A stretch of 64,000 nt of DNA from Sphaerospermopsis aphanizomenoides BCCUSP55 (GCF_001586785.1 NZ_LUFH02000006.1:1-64000), one strand, 5' to 3'; shown: positions 34,758 to 43,607, counted from the first letter of the stretch. The notes: generated from the letters alone by a model not told the origin. Program-made: numbers and translations.

Positions 34758-34813
34758 AAAAAACCCCCAGTAGGCTTTAGCCAGCTAGGGGAGATTAGTT
34801 ATCAGGGTGCATC
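34758..34813 (-). ncRNA. nsiR1: NsiR1-type small RNA, copy 2
   Basis: Nearly the same as copy 1 over more than 90 bp, including the promoter. TCCGGA is at 34848-34853; the terminator hairpin and U-run lie at 34758-34790. Differences in the hairpin loop keep the stem intact. Period from copy 1 is 368 bp. Confidence 0.83.
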
Positions 34814-35081
34814 TACCAATTTAATGTTCTCAGGTGCTGGACAATCCTCCGGATAAATTTTTGATAATCAGGGTATATGAGCATTTATTGAACAGCCGCC
34901 AGCAAACAAGATCAAACTTCTCTACCTGATGCAACGATAATGTCAACAATCTGGAGGTTTTAATTTGCTAGTATTGAGTTGGAAAATAAACATTAAATTG
35001 TCAAGGTAGCGTCTCGCTCTTAGCCTAGCTTAATGTTGAGTATTGAATGCTGACCAAGTTAGGATGATGAATACTAACCAA

Positions 35082-35136
35082 AAAAAACCCCCAGAGGTGT
35101 TAGCCAACTAGGGGAAATTAGTTATCAGGGTGCATC
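35082..35136 (-). ncRNA. nsiR1: NsiR1-type small RNA, copy 3
   Basis: TCCGGA box at 35170-35175. Terminator stem CCCCTAG/CTGGGGG (7 bp with one U-G pair) and at least six U. Identical to copy 4 through the transcript region. Confidence 0.83.
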
Positions 35137-35215
35137 TACTAATTTAATGTTCAAGAACTTAATTTCATCTCCGGATCAATTGAGGTGCATAATTACTGTT
35201 GTTTGTGAACCTAAG

Positions 35216-35270
35216 AAAAAACCCCCAGAGGTGTTAGCCAACTAGGGGAAATTAGTTATCAGGGTGCATC
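35216..35270 (-). ncRNA. nsiR1: NsiR1-type small RNA, copy 4
   Basis: TCCGGA box at 35304-35309. Transcript and hairpin the same as copy 3; the sequence between box and -10 region differs. Period from copy 3 is 134 bp. Confidence 0.83.
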
Positions 35271-35352
35271 TACTAATTTAATGTTCAGGTATTCAATCTG
35301 ATCTCCGGAAAAATTGGCGGACATTTCCATCATTGATATTTTTGAACCTCAG

Positions 35353-35407
35353 AAAAAACCCCCAGAGGTGTTAGCCAACTAGGGGAGATTAGTTATCAGG
35401 GTGCATC
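35353..35407 (-). ncRNA. nsiR1: NsiR1-type small RNA, copy 5
   Basis: TCCGGA box at 35452-35457. The transcript differs from copies 3 and 4 by one base or so, but the -10 region is altered (TTTAGATG in place of TAAATTAG), so strength may differ. Confidence 0.8.
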
Positions 35408-35483
35408 TACCATCTAAACGTTCCTATTTACTGTACTATGCTCCGGAAAAATTTCACCCGATGTAGGTGGTTGTCACTTACAG

Positions 35484-35538
35484 AAAAAATTCCTATGGCT
35501 AGTAGCTGCTTAGGGGAGTTAGTTATCAGGCTTGGATC
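35484..35538 (-). ncRNA. Degenerate NsiR1-like copy 6
   Basis: Keeps the CTGATAACT core, the U-run and a weakened hairpin (about 4 bp, CCTA/TAGG), but GATGCACC has become GATCCAAGCC and no TCCGGA box is present at the expected place. Probably not transcribed on its own. Confidence 0.6.
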
Positions 35539-35742
35539 TCCACACTGCTCGATTAAAGGTTAAAGGGGAAGGGTAAAAGATGAAGAAAAAACCTAGATTC
35601 TTTACCCTTTCACCCTTCTCTAAACCAACTTACAACTTCCAGGTTCTACACCGATTAGTATTGGTTGGTGTGGTTGTCCTGAATTTTTATGCTGAATGCT
35701 TAAGAAATTGTTGGGTCAAAGATTGCTTTTTTTGCCAAAATT

Positions 35743-35801
35743 AAAAAGAAAACCTCCGGTCGGTGTTAACCTACCAGAGGAGTTGAAGATCAAGGTGCAT
35801 C
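35743..35801 (-). ncRNA. nsiR1: Diverged NsiR1-type small RNA, copy 7, nearest hetF
   Basis: TCCGGA box at 35836-35841 and a GATGCACC start are kept. The hairpin has a new sequence, CCTCTGGT/ACCGGAGG, that still forms an 8-bp stem before a U-rich tail. Changes on both sides of the stem are evidence of selection on RNA structure. Confidence 0.75.
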
Positions 35802-35986
35802 TACCAATAAAGTGTTCTAGTTGGAAGTAATCCAATCCGGATAAAGTTGTATAAGCCAAAAAAGGCAAAACAACACCAAATCAGAAACATTCCTCACTAA
35901 TATTCATCTAAAGTATCAGCAAGAGGGAAGAATGACTAGAAACTTGTACGGTGGAAACCGGATTTAGGAGGCAAATAGGAGAAGTT

Positions 35987-38443
35987 GTGACCCAGGAATT
36001 TCACATTTCCGTAACTCCAGTAGGGCAAAATGACTACTTGGTGCGGACGGAACAAGTCGCACCTGGGGTGCCATTAGCAGAAGAACTGGTGACTTGGCCT
36101 GTGGCTGAGTGGTTAGCAGCAGCAGGACATCTGATGAATGACCCTTTACAGTTGGTGCTACAGGGAGATGCGATTGCCAGAAACTCTGTAAACTTGGTGG
36201 CACTGGGTCAACAATTATATAATGCACTGTTTCAAGGCACTCTGAGAGATAGTTGGATTACTGCCCAAGGTATTGCCCAGAATCAGCAGCAGGTACTACG
36301 CTTACGTTTGGGGCTAAAAGATACCAGGTTAGCGCGGTTGCCTTGGGAAGTGATGCACGCAGGCGATCGCCCTTTGGCCACAGGCCCTTATATTGCTTTT
36401 TCACGCTACCAGAGTGGAATTCCCTCCACATCACGACTACCAACACGCAATCTACCTACACCACAGGAAGAAAGCGGGGTAAAAGTTTTGATGGTCATTT
36501 CTTCCCCCACTGATCAAGTGCGTCTTGATTTACTCAAACAAGAAGCGATTAACCTGCAAGCGGAACTACATCGCCAAAACCCCCATGTAGAAAATGGTCA
36601 TTACCTGCCAGAAATTGATTTGACGGTTCTTGATCAACCAGGTAGGGAAGAATTAACTCAAGCCTTGGAACAGGGACGATATCACGTCCTTCATTACTCT
36701 GGTCATAGTAATGTGGGTGCGAACGGCGGAGAAATTTATTTAGTTAGTCGCAGAACAGGTTTAACAGAAACCCTGAGCGGTGATGATTTAGCAGGGTTGC
36801 TGGTGAATAATAATATCCAAATGGCGGTGTTTAACTCCTGTTTGGGCGCATATAGGGCAAAAGCTGATACATCTGGGGATACAGGAGAACGCAACTTAAC
36901 TGAAAGCTTGGTAAAACGCGGGATTAAAAGCGTTTTAGCGATGTCAGAACGGATTCCTGATGAAGTGGCGCTGACCCTAACACAATTGTTTTACCGTAAC
37001 TTAAGTCAGGGCTATCCTCTAGATTTGTGTGTGAGTCGGGTGCGTCAGGGTTTAATTTCTGCCTATGGTTCTCACCAAATGTATTGGGCGTTACCGATGC
37101 TGTATTTACATCGGGAATTTGAAGGTTTTCTCAGCCCACAAACTGGTGTGTCTACCAGTGGGGAGTTACTGAATGAATATCAGTCACCGATGGGAACATC
37201 TGCTAATGCGATGTATGCTTCAACAGATGATTTAGAAATGCCTTTAAATTTTGAGGATATGATGCCGTCTGGTTTAGCACGGGAGAGTTCTGAGCTAGAT
37301 TGGCTAGGAGATGATACTTGGGGGGATCTTTTAGATGAACCAGACTATGATCACCCTGGTTATGATGAAGATTCAGCGATTGTTGCGGATCTGTTTCGCC
37401 AATTGGGTAATCCACAAGTCCCCACGGCAGAAACTACCATGAAGGCAGAATTAGAGCCAGCTAAAGGAGAGAATAATCTTCAGGAAATGCAGTCTGCTGA
37501 GGTGGAAGAGGAAATTGATTTTTGGGGTGAGAAACCCAGTTCAGCAACAGCAGTTGAAAGTAATCAGGTAGTTTCTCCACAGATTCCATTAACCTCAATT
37601 CGCCAATCACGTCGCCGACGGCGACTATGGCCGATGCTTGGGATTGTGGGTGCAGGTGTGTTAGCTGCCATAATAGGTTTAAGCTGGTGGTCGCATCATC
37701 AAAAGTCAGCAAATCCCAAAATTCCACCGATTCCTCCCCAAACTGCTCCTAGCACTAAACAAGCACCGATTGATTTAAAAACATCTCCCACAGGTGTTGT
37801 CACTGCTACAGCTACAGAACAATTGAGTCAAGGTAACTTACAACCAGGTTTAGAAGCTGTAGAGGAACTGCTGAATCGTGGGGCTTTAGCTTCAGCAGAT
37901 ACCGCTTTAGCTCTGATCCCCGCCAAGCAAACTGAAGATCCATCTGTTAACTTTATCCGGGGAAGATTGGCTTGGCAATTTGCCCAAACCAGAGATAAAA
38001 AATACAGTGTTGATGATGCCCGACGTTATTGGGAAATTGCGGTGCGGGATCAGCCTAATTCTGTGTTGTATAATAACTCAGTGGGGTTTGCTTACTATGC
38101 AGAAGGAAATCTGAATCGGGCTAATGATGCGTGGTTTAAGGCCGTGAATTTAGCACTGAAGAACCAAAATACAAACTTGACAGCAACGTCAAATAAAAAT
38201 GGTATTCTGCCATCGGAAGCATTAACTTCTTATGCAGGGTTAGCCTTGGGTTTATATAAATCCGTAAATAATCAACCTGCTAATAAACAAACGCAATATA
38301 TGAATGAGGCGATTAAACTTCGTCAACTTGTAATTCAGAATGATCCAGTAAGTTTTACAGTAGATAAGTTATCTCAAAATTGGCTGTGGACAGATCAGGC
38401 GATCGCAGATTGGCGCTCTCTCCTACAACAACAGAGTAAGTAA
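35987..38443 (+). CDS. hetF: HetF, CHAT-domain protease for heterocyst differentiation
   Basis: About 818 residues from GTG 35987, preferred because AGGAGA lies 4-5 nt upstream; an in-frame GTG at 35951 would add 12. The CHAT (caspase-like) domain runs about 165-390 with the His-Cys dyad H240 (YSGHSN) and C285 (FNSCLG). A low-complexity acidic linker, one membrane helix (about 545-568, LGIVGAGVLAAIIGLSWW) and a TPR-like C-terminal region follow. In Nostoc, HetF is needed for heterocyst differentiation and its Cys is required. The long 5' region carries the minus-strand NsiR1 array, so small RNAs from it would be antisense to a long hetF leader. Confidence 0.9.
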   Translation: MTQEFHISVTPVGQNDYLVRTEQVAPGVPLAEELVTWPVAEWLAAAGHLMNDPLQLVLQGDAIARNSVNLVALGQQLYNALFQGTLRDSWITAQGIAQNQQQVLRLRLGLKDTRLARLPWEVMHAGDRPLATGPYIAFSRYQSGIPSTSRLPTRNLPTPQEESGVKVLMVISSPTDQVRLDLLKQEAINLQAELHRQNPHVENGHYLPEIDLTVLDQPGREELTQALEQGRYHVLHYSGHSNVGANGGEIYLVSRRTGLTETLSGDDLAGLLVNNNIQMAVFNSCLGAYRAKADTSGDTGERNLTESLVKRGIKSVLAMSERIPDEVALTLTQLFYRNLSQGYPLDLCVSRVRQGLISAYGSHQMYWALPMLYLHREFEGFLSPQTGVSTSGELLNEYQSPMGTSANAMYASTDDLEMPLNFEDMMPSGLARESSELDWLGDDTWGDLLDEPDYDHPGYDEDSAIVADLFRQLGNPQVPTAETTMKAELEPAKGENNLQEMQSAEVEEEIDFWGEKPSSATAVESNQVVSPQIPLTSIRQSRRRRRLWPMLGIVGAGVLAAIIGLSWWSHHQKSANPKIPPIPPQTAPSTKQAPIDLKTSPTGVVTATATEQLSQGNLQPGLEAVEELLNRGALASADTALALIPAKQTEDPSVNFIRGRLAWQFAQTRDKKYSVDDARRYWEIAVRDQPNSVLYNNSVGFAYYAEGNLNRANDAWFKAVNLALKNQNTNLTATSNKNGILPSEALTSYAGLALGLYKSVNNQPANKQTQYMNEAIKLRQLVIQNDPVSFTVDKLSQNWLWTDQAIADWRSLLQQQSK

Positions 38444-38521
38444 GTCTAGACATCAGAGCAAAAGAAAAATAAAATACACCAAACTCAAGTTAAACAAGTA
38501 GCTCTATAGTTACAGCTTTAG

Positions 38522-38917
<396 letters not shown>

Positions 38918-38938
38918 GTGCTGAATATTTAGAAATTG

Positions 38939-39008
38939 GGCGCTGTTGAATGAGGGTATGAGGAATTTTCAAGATTTTTCTTCATCTTTGAAATCAGCAG
39001 CGCCTTTT
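38939..39008 (+). terminator. Terminator after glnB
   Basis: Arms GGCGCTG (38939-38945) and CAGCGCC (38998-39004) pair exactly and are followed by TTTT. The 52-nt loop contains a smaller AAGAT/ATCTT hairpin. Confidence 0.7.
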
Positions 39009-39092
39009 ATGCTTTGGTTGTGCTATACTGAAAAAGTTATAGATTACGTAACGCATAACATTTACCATTATTTACAATATGTCTCCGTCAGA

Positions 39093-39119
39093 AAAATAGA
39101 AATTATAGATTATCACTAA
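39093..39119 (+). pseudogene. Possible tail of a lost HigB toxin gene
   Basis: Just before higA one frame reads KIEIIDYH and stop, very like the conserved VEIVDYH end of HigB/RelE toxins, at the spacing normal for higBA. No other HigB sequence is visible upstream. With only eight residues, chance cannot be excluded. Confidence 0.35.
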
Positions 39120-39130
39120 ACGAGAATTAT

Positions 39131-39442
39131 ATGGCACGTCCACCTATTCATCCTGGAGAAATTTTAGCTGATGAACTGCATGAATTAGGAATAAGTGCCA
39201 GTGAATTAGCTCGTTTGGTTCATGTCCCAAAAAATAGAATTACCGAAATAATTAATGGTAAAAGATCAATTACTGCTGATACCGCTTTACGCTTAGGACA
39301 ATTTTTCGGTACGAGTGCTGAATTTTGGATGAATTTGCAGAAAAATTATGAACTTAGACTTGCTGAACAAAAAATTGGTCAAGAAATTAAAGCAACTATT
39401 TCTCCTTGGATATCAACAAGAAATATGCAAGTTACAATCTAA
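39131..39442 (+). CDS. higA: HigA family antitoxin, apparently without toxin
   Basis: Product of 103 residues. The start ARPPIHPGEILADELHELGISASELA and helix-turn-helix VPKNRITEIINGKRSITADTALRLGQFFG are the HigA/VapI hallmark. It would bind its own promoter and neutralise a HigB RNase. No intact higB lies upstream or downstream; an eight-codon HigB-like tail sits 12 bp before it. The C-terminus (KATISPWISTRNMQVTI) looks slightly changed from the usual IKPL ending. It is probably an orphan regulator left by decay of a toxin-antitoxin pair. Confidence 0.88.
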   Translation: MARPPIHPGEILADELHELGISASELARLVHVPKNRITEIINGKRSITADTALRLGQFFGTSAEFWMNLQKNYELRLAEQKIGQEIKATISPWISTRNMQVTI

Positions 39443-39520
39443 AAGGGGCGAAGCATTCGGGTGAGTGTACTTCGCTCCTATGCCTTCGGCACGCTACGCG
39501 AACGTGGTTCGTTAAAATCA

Positions 39521-39751
39521 TTATTTATGCTGACGATTCCATAACCACAATTGTCCAGCAATATCAAAGTTTTTATTACCTGTATAACTTCCAGTAGGTG
39601 GCATAATAATTAACTCTCCCATTGCAGTTCGTTCTAATTGTAAATCTCGATTAGCAAGTGCTAAATCAACAAACTGCTCATGGGAAATATTCAGTGTCAG
39701 TGTAGTAGGGATATTCACAGCAATGGCTGAAGATAAGTTAGCTTGTGTCAT
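39521..39751 (-). pseudogene. Truncated Uma2 family (DUF820) nuclease-like gene
   Basis: About 76 residues from the ATG at 39751. LTLNISHEQFVDLALANRDLQLERTAMGELIIMPPTG is the N-terminal part of Uma2 proteins, which normally run to about 190 residues and have their PD-(D/E)XK-like catalytic residues further on. The frame ends at NRQHK next to a dispersed GCACGCTACGCGAACG repeat (39487-39503). The catalytic part is missing, so no nuclease activity is expected. Confidence 0.7.
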
Positions 39752-39852
39752 CCTTCCCTCCTGAAACTGGTACTTGTCTAGTATTAGTTCCAGATTAACA
39801 TTTAAACTTAAAATACAAGGCAACAGGCAATAGATAAGAAGTTATTCTTCTT

Positions 39853-39882
39853 CTGTCACCTGTCACCTGTCACCTGTCACCT
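39853..39882. repeat. Heptamer repeat (GTCACCT), four copies
   Basis: Immediately beyond the poly-His codons of the minus-strand chelatase-like gene; the TAG stop overlaps the first heptamer. Confidence 0.9.
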
Positions 39883-40996
39883 AATGATGGTGATGATGGT
39901 GAGTTAAAGCTAACTGTACATTAACTTCCTTAGCTTCCTCTTGCATCAACTCTGCAATGTGAACATTTGCCCATTCAGCAGCCATATCCAAAAATTGTGG
40001 ATCGTCGTTGACACAAGCCATTTGTAAATAATCAACACCAGAATGCTGTTTTTCTAAATCATGAATAATGTGATGAACATCCAACAGTGTTTCATGGTTT
40101 TCTGTAGCAAAACCAATCGGCATAAACATGATCACTTTTGCACCCAATTGAATGAGATTTTTTGCAGCTTGGGTTGCATTGGGTTGTGTCCATTCAATTA
40201 ATGGTGTGTCGTGGTTTAACCAACCTACAGAAATTAAAGGATAACGGTTAATTAACTTTTCTCTGACTAATTCGTAAAGTGCTTGACTCTCATCAATTCC
40301 TGATGTGAATCCTTTGGCTTTGTGAGGACAACCATGATTCATTAACACGATGCCAATTTGGGAAGGTAAGTAAGCATCTGCTAAGTCAGAGTTAATTTTT
40401 TCTTCTACCAAACGCGCCATTAAATTAATATATTCCGGCTCATTGTAGAAAGAAGGAATATAACGCATTCCTTTAACCCAATGTTCATCACCATCAGCTA
40501 ATTCAGCTAAAGCATTATTAACTTGTTCGATAGCTATACCACTGGTAAAAATAGAATCTACTACCAAAAGGGGATAAATTAAGATTTTTTCAAAACCTTG
40601 ATTTTTGATTTCTGCTAAAACTTGTTTAGGCAAAAAAGGAGCGCAAAAGTTAAAAGCTTTGAAAACTTGAACACCACCACCCCATTTATGTTGTAATTCG
40701 TGTTCAATTCCCGCCCGTTGCCGTTCAAAAATGGCATTATGTGGAGAGATGAAATCATGATGGGTGTGTCCCCACTCATGGCGGTCAAATAATGCCAACA
40801 GTTTTGCTAGGGGGGGATATATCCAAGTGGGTACTGGTGCAAATTTGGCTGTAAGTAGATTTAAAGCCTGTTCATTATAATTAGCGAAATCTTCGTAGCT
40901 TTCGACTTCACCGTAACCCATGAGCAATACAGCTATGCGGTCATGGCCTGGTAGATGCTCATGAGTATGTTGCAGTTTTTCTGGAGTTGCAACCAC
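39881..40996 (-). CDS. Ferrochelatase-family protein with a natural hexahistidine C-terminus
   Basis: Product of 371 residues. The N-terminal IAVLLMGYGEVES block and the later IGIVLMNHGCPHKAKGF and IMFMPIGFATENHETLLDV blocks are those of class II chelatases/ferrochelatases; the His of NHG and Glu of FATENHET are likely metal-site residues. Unlike the usual cyanobacterial HemH there is no C-terminal chlorophyll-binding helix. The protein instead ends LALTHHHHHH, which suggests metal storage or delivery. It may be a second chelatase with a different metal or a non-haem role. The TAG stop overlaps the AGGTGAC repeat. Confidence 0.85.
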   Translation of the reverse strand: MVATPEKLQHTHEHLPGHDRIAVLLMGYGEVESYEDFANYNEQALNLLTAKFAPVPTWIYPPLAKLLALFDRHEWGHTHHDFISPHNAIFERQRAGIEHELQHKWGGGVQVFKAFNFCAPFLPKQVLAEIKNQGFEKILIYPLLVVDSIFTSGIAIEQVNNALAELADGDEHWVKGMRYIPSFYNEPEYINLMARLVEEKINSDLADAYLPSQIGIVLMNHGCPHKAKGFTSGIDESQALYELVREKLINRYPLISVGWLNHDTPLIEWTQPNATQAAKNLIQLGAKVIMFMPIGFATENHETLLDVHHIIHDLEKQHSGVDYLQMACVNDDPQFLDMAAEWANVHIAELMQEEAKEVNVQLALTHHHHHH

Positions 40997-41262
40997 AATA
41001 GTTTCCTCAATATAACCAAAATGGCAAGTTTGGAAGTGGGAATGACTGTATCATTGCCCATACTCGTTCATTATTATCCCTTCCGGGGGGATAGGATAAA
41101 CATAAACATAAAAATATACATCCCAAGACATAGTGCGGTGATTTTGTTGTATAACAAGTACCTGAAAAACAAGACAAGACGCAGATTTACAGGGTGTCAG
41201 GGTGTATATTTAATATTTCTCACGAATGAAAATGACATTTTTAATTTCTCAGACATCCTCTA

Positions 41263-41393
41263 AGGGACTTCCAACTAAAAAAATATTCCATCGTTTGGGT
41301 CAGCAGGGGAAGCAGGGGGCGCAGGGGAGGAAGAATAATCTCATACTCATCTTGGTTCTCACTCATTGAATAATTTAATTTCTGGAAGTCCCT
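41263..41393. mobile_element. MITE, copy 1 of an inverted pair
   Basis: A 131-bp element with terminal inverted repeats AGGGACTTCCA/TGGAAGTCCCT. It is almost identical, in opposite orientation, to the element at 42054-42181: the two differ by a 3-bp indel and one base. No coding capacity. A TA next to the left end hints at, but does not prove, a TA target site. Confidence 0.85.
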
Positions 41394-41441
41394 AATCCAA
41401 AATCCAAAATCTAAAATCCAAAATCTAAAATCCAAAATGGC

Positions 41442-42014
41442 ATGAATATCATTATTTGCCCTGGCATCCATGAACCAAAATTAACGGAAAGTTTTATTGC
41501 AGAGTGCTTAAATCCAGCGACTGATGTAGCAATCAATCACAATGCAGTCAATATACTGAGTTTTCCAGGAGAAAGTATTTTAGCTTTATCAGCATTTCAT
41601 ATTGTGCAGTTTTTAGGCGATCGCCTCAGTAATAAGCTAGAATCGCCTGTTATATTCATTAGCTTTAGTGCTGGTGTAGTTGGTGCAATTATCGCTGCTA
41701 CCAAGTGGCAACTCTTGGGCGGTCATGTCAAAGCTTTTATCGCTATAGATGGCTGGGGAGTCCCACTATGGGGTAATTTCCCGATACATCGCTTGAGTCA
41801 TGATTATTTTACCCATTGGAGTTCTGCTATTTTAGGTAGTGGGGAAGATAATTTTTATGCAGACCCACCAGTAGACCATCTATCAATGTGGCGATCGCCC
41901 CAAACAGTACAAGGTCACTGGGCAGATCCTTCAACCAGATATTCTCAGCCCCAAAAATCCCTGAATGCTGCTGAATTCTTGCGTCTATTGTTAAAACGCT
42001 ATAAAGAAAAATAG
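41442..42014 (+). CDS. Conserved alpha/beta-hydrolase-like protein, bracketed by two MITEs
   Basis: Product of 190 residues. IIICPGIHEPKLTESFI at the N-terminus and VIFISFSAGVVGAIIAA (about 68-85) resemble the first strand and the nucleophile elbow (FSAG) of alpha/beta hydrolases, but the His and acid of a triad are not clear. Similar proteins occur across cyanobacteria without a known role. The gene lies between two nearly identical MITEs in opposite orientation, so the whole 920-bp unit could invert or move. RBS is poor; ATG 41442 fits the conserved start. Confidence 0.68.
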   Translation: MNIIICPGIHEPKLTESFIAECLNPATDVAINHNAVNILSFPGESILALSAFHIVQFLGDRLSNKLESPVIFISFSAGVVGAIIAATKWQLLGGHVKAFIAIDGWGVPLWGNFPIHRLSHDYFTHWSSAILGSGEDNFYADPPVDHLSMWRSPQTVQGHWADPSTRYSQPQKSLNAAEFLRLLLKRYKEK

Positions 42015-42053
42015 TTAAACCAACGTAACTGGAGAGAAGGGGAGAATAACTTA

Positions 42054-42181
42054 AGGGACTTCCAGAAATTAAATTATTCAATGAGTGAGAACCAATATGA
42101 GTATGAGATTCTTCCTCCCCTGCGCCCCCTGCTTCCCCTGCTGACCCAAACGATGGAATATTTTTTTAGTTGGAAGTCCCT
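42054..42181. mobile_element. MITE, copy 2 of an inverted pair
   Basis: A 128-bp element, reverse complement of copy 1 at 41263-41393, with the same 11-bp terminal repeats. The near identity implies recent movement or ongoing gene conversion. Confidence 0.85.
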
Positions 42182-42217
42182 ATTCCCTATTCCCTATTCC
42201 CTATTCCCTATTCCCTA
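42178..42217. repeat. Heptamer repeat (TATTCCC)n, about five copies
   Basis: About five TATTCCC units directly downstream of MITE copy 2 and a few bases before the MFS transporter start. Same unit as at 22961-23024. Confidence 0.88.
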
Positions 42218-42225
42218 AGTATCTG

Positions 42226-43473
42226 ATGTTTCCCACTGAACCGACGGCTGTTAATAGCGGCTTTGCCGCACTAGTAAAGAACCGCAATTTTATGCTGCTG
42301 TGGATTGGGCAACTGATTTCCCAGTTAGCAGATAAGGTTTTACTGATATTAATGATTGACTTATTAGAGAAAAAATATTTACCTGCCAACTTATCAGAAG
42401 GTACTGGGCGCTTTTATTTATATATGGCCTTTACCCTGCCAGCTATCTTTTTTGGTTCTGCTGGTGGTGTCCTTGTTGACAGAATGCCAAAAAAGCTGAT
42501 TATGGTTGGTTCTGATTTTGTGCGCGGATTCCTAACACTGTGTATACCCTTCTTACCACGGCAGTTAGGAATATTATTAGCACTAAATTTTGGGATCTCT
42601 ACGGTGACACAGTTTTTTGCTCCCGCCGAACAAGCTACTATTCCCCTGATGGTGAAACGAGAGAATTTGATGGCCGCTAATGCCTTATTTAGCAGCACCA
42701 TGATGGGAGCATTAATTGTCGGTTATGCTGTGGGCAAGCCTATTTTGAACTGGGCAGAATATCTTAACTTTGAATTTGGTAAAGAACTATTGGTTGGTGG
42801 TTTTTACCTTTTGTCTGCCATCATCATGCTACCGATTCATTTTCAAGAACATAGGCAGACTTCTGTAGCTAATCCTGTAACTGAATTCTTACAAGGTTGG
42901 CAGTATCTGAAAACAAATCGCCTCATCTGGAATGCCATGCTGCAAATTGTCGCTTTGTACTGCGTGTTTGCTGCTTTACTAGAATTATCTATTAGATTAG
43001 CTGCCAAGTTAAACCTAGAGCAAACTGATTTTAGCTTTTTTGTGGCGGCTGCTGGTGTGGGAATGGTTTTAGGTGCAGGAATTATCGGACATTTTGGGCA
43101 TCAATTACATCGTAAGCCTTTGCCTTTAATTGGTTTTGTATTTATGGCAGTGGCATTGGCAATGTTCATTTTTACTCAAAACCTAGCTTTAGTTCTGGGA
43201 TTGTGCGTTTTCTTAGGTTTAGGAGCAGCCCTAATTAACGTGCCAATGCAAACTTTGATTCAACAGCACACACCCCCGGCTATGCATGGTAAGGTGTTTG
43301 GCTTTCAAAATCATGCCATTAATATTGCCCTTTCTGCTCCTCTGTTGATTACAACCAAGCTAGTTAACGCCTTTGGCCTGTCATTAGTATTATGCGGCAT
43401 GAGTTTCACTGTCCTAGTGATCGGTTTTTGGACTTGGCATAATACCCGGAGAGTCTTGCAAGATTTGATTTAA
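42226..43473 (+). CDS. Major facilitator superfamily transporter
   Basis: Product of 415 residues with about eleven or twelve membrane helices. FMLLWIGQLISQLADKVLLI (about 25-44) and the loop DRMPKKLIMVGSDFVRG (about 85-101) are the MFS_3-type (enterobactin exporter-like) signature. The C-terminal half repeats the fold. An exporter of a small molecule is likely; the substrate is not visible. ATG 42226 is close behind a TATTCCC tandem repeat, leaving little room for a normal promoter, so transcription may enter from the upstream gene or MITE. Confidence 0.85.
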   Translation: MFPTEPTAVNSGFAALVKNRNFMLLWIGQLISQLADKVLLILMIDLLEKKYLPANLSEGTGRFYLYMAFTLPAIFFGSAGGVLVDRMPKKLIMVGSDFVRGFLTLCIPFLPRQLGILLALNFGISTVTQFFAPAEQATIPLMVKRENLMAANALFSSTMMGALIVGYAVGKPILNWAEYLNFEFGKELLVGGFYLLSAIIMLPIHFQEHRQTSVANPVTEFLQGWQYLKTNRLIWNAMLQIVALYCVFAALLELSIRLAAKLNLEQTDFSFFVAAAGVGMVLGAGIIGHFGHQLHRKPLPLIGFVFMAVALAMFIFTQNLALVLGLCVFLGLGAALINVPMQTLIQQHTPPAMHGKVFGFQNHAINIALSAPLLITTKLVNAFGLSLVLCGMSFTVLVIGFWTWHNTRRVLQDLI

Positions 43474-43607
43474 AAATTGTAGAATCATAGTCCATCTTTA
43501 AGCTGATAGATAGAGATTATTTCAGCATTTAGGGGAATTTTTAAATTAAAATGAAATTATAAATACAGAATCTAAGCCTTAACTTTAGTTATATTTTGAG
43601 GTTAACC

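Noticed and set aside
34390-35841. The repeats upstream of hetF as a CRISPR array
   Set aside because: Spacing is irregular (131-368 bp), and each unit is a promoter plus hairpin terminator, not a short direct repeat with unique spacers.
36253-36513. Reading frames on both strands inside hetF
   Set aside because: They are shadows of the hetF frame with no start signals or sensible composition.
38495-38515. NtcA-like palindrome before glnB (GTAGCTCTATAGTTAC)
   Set aside because: The gap between GTA and TAC is 10 bases, not the 8 of the NtcA consensus, and the position relative to a -10 box is not convincing.
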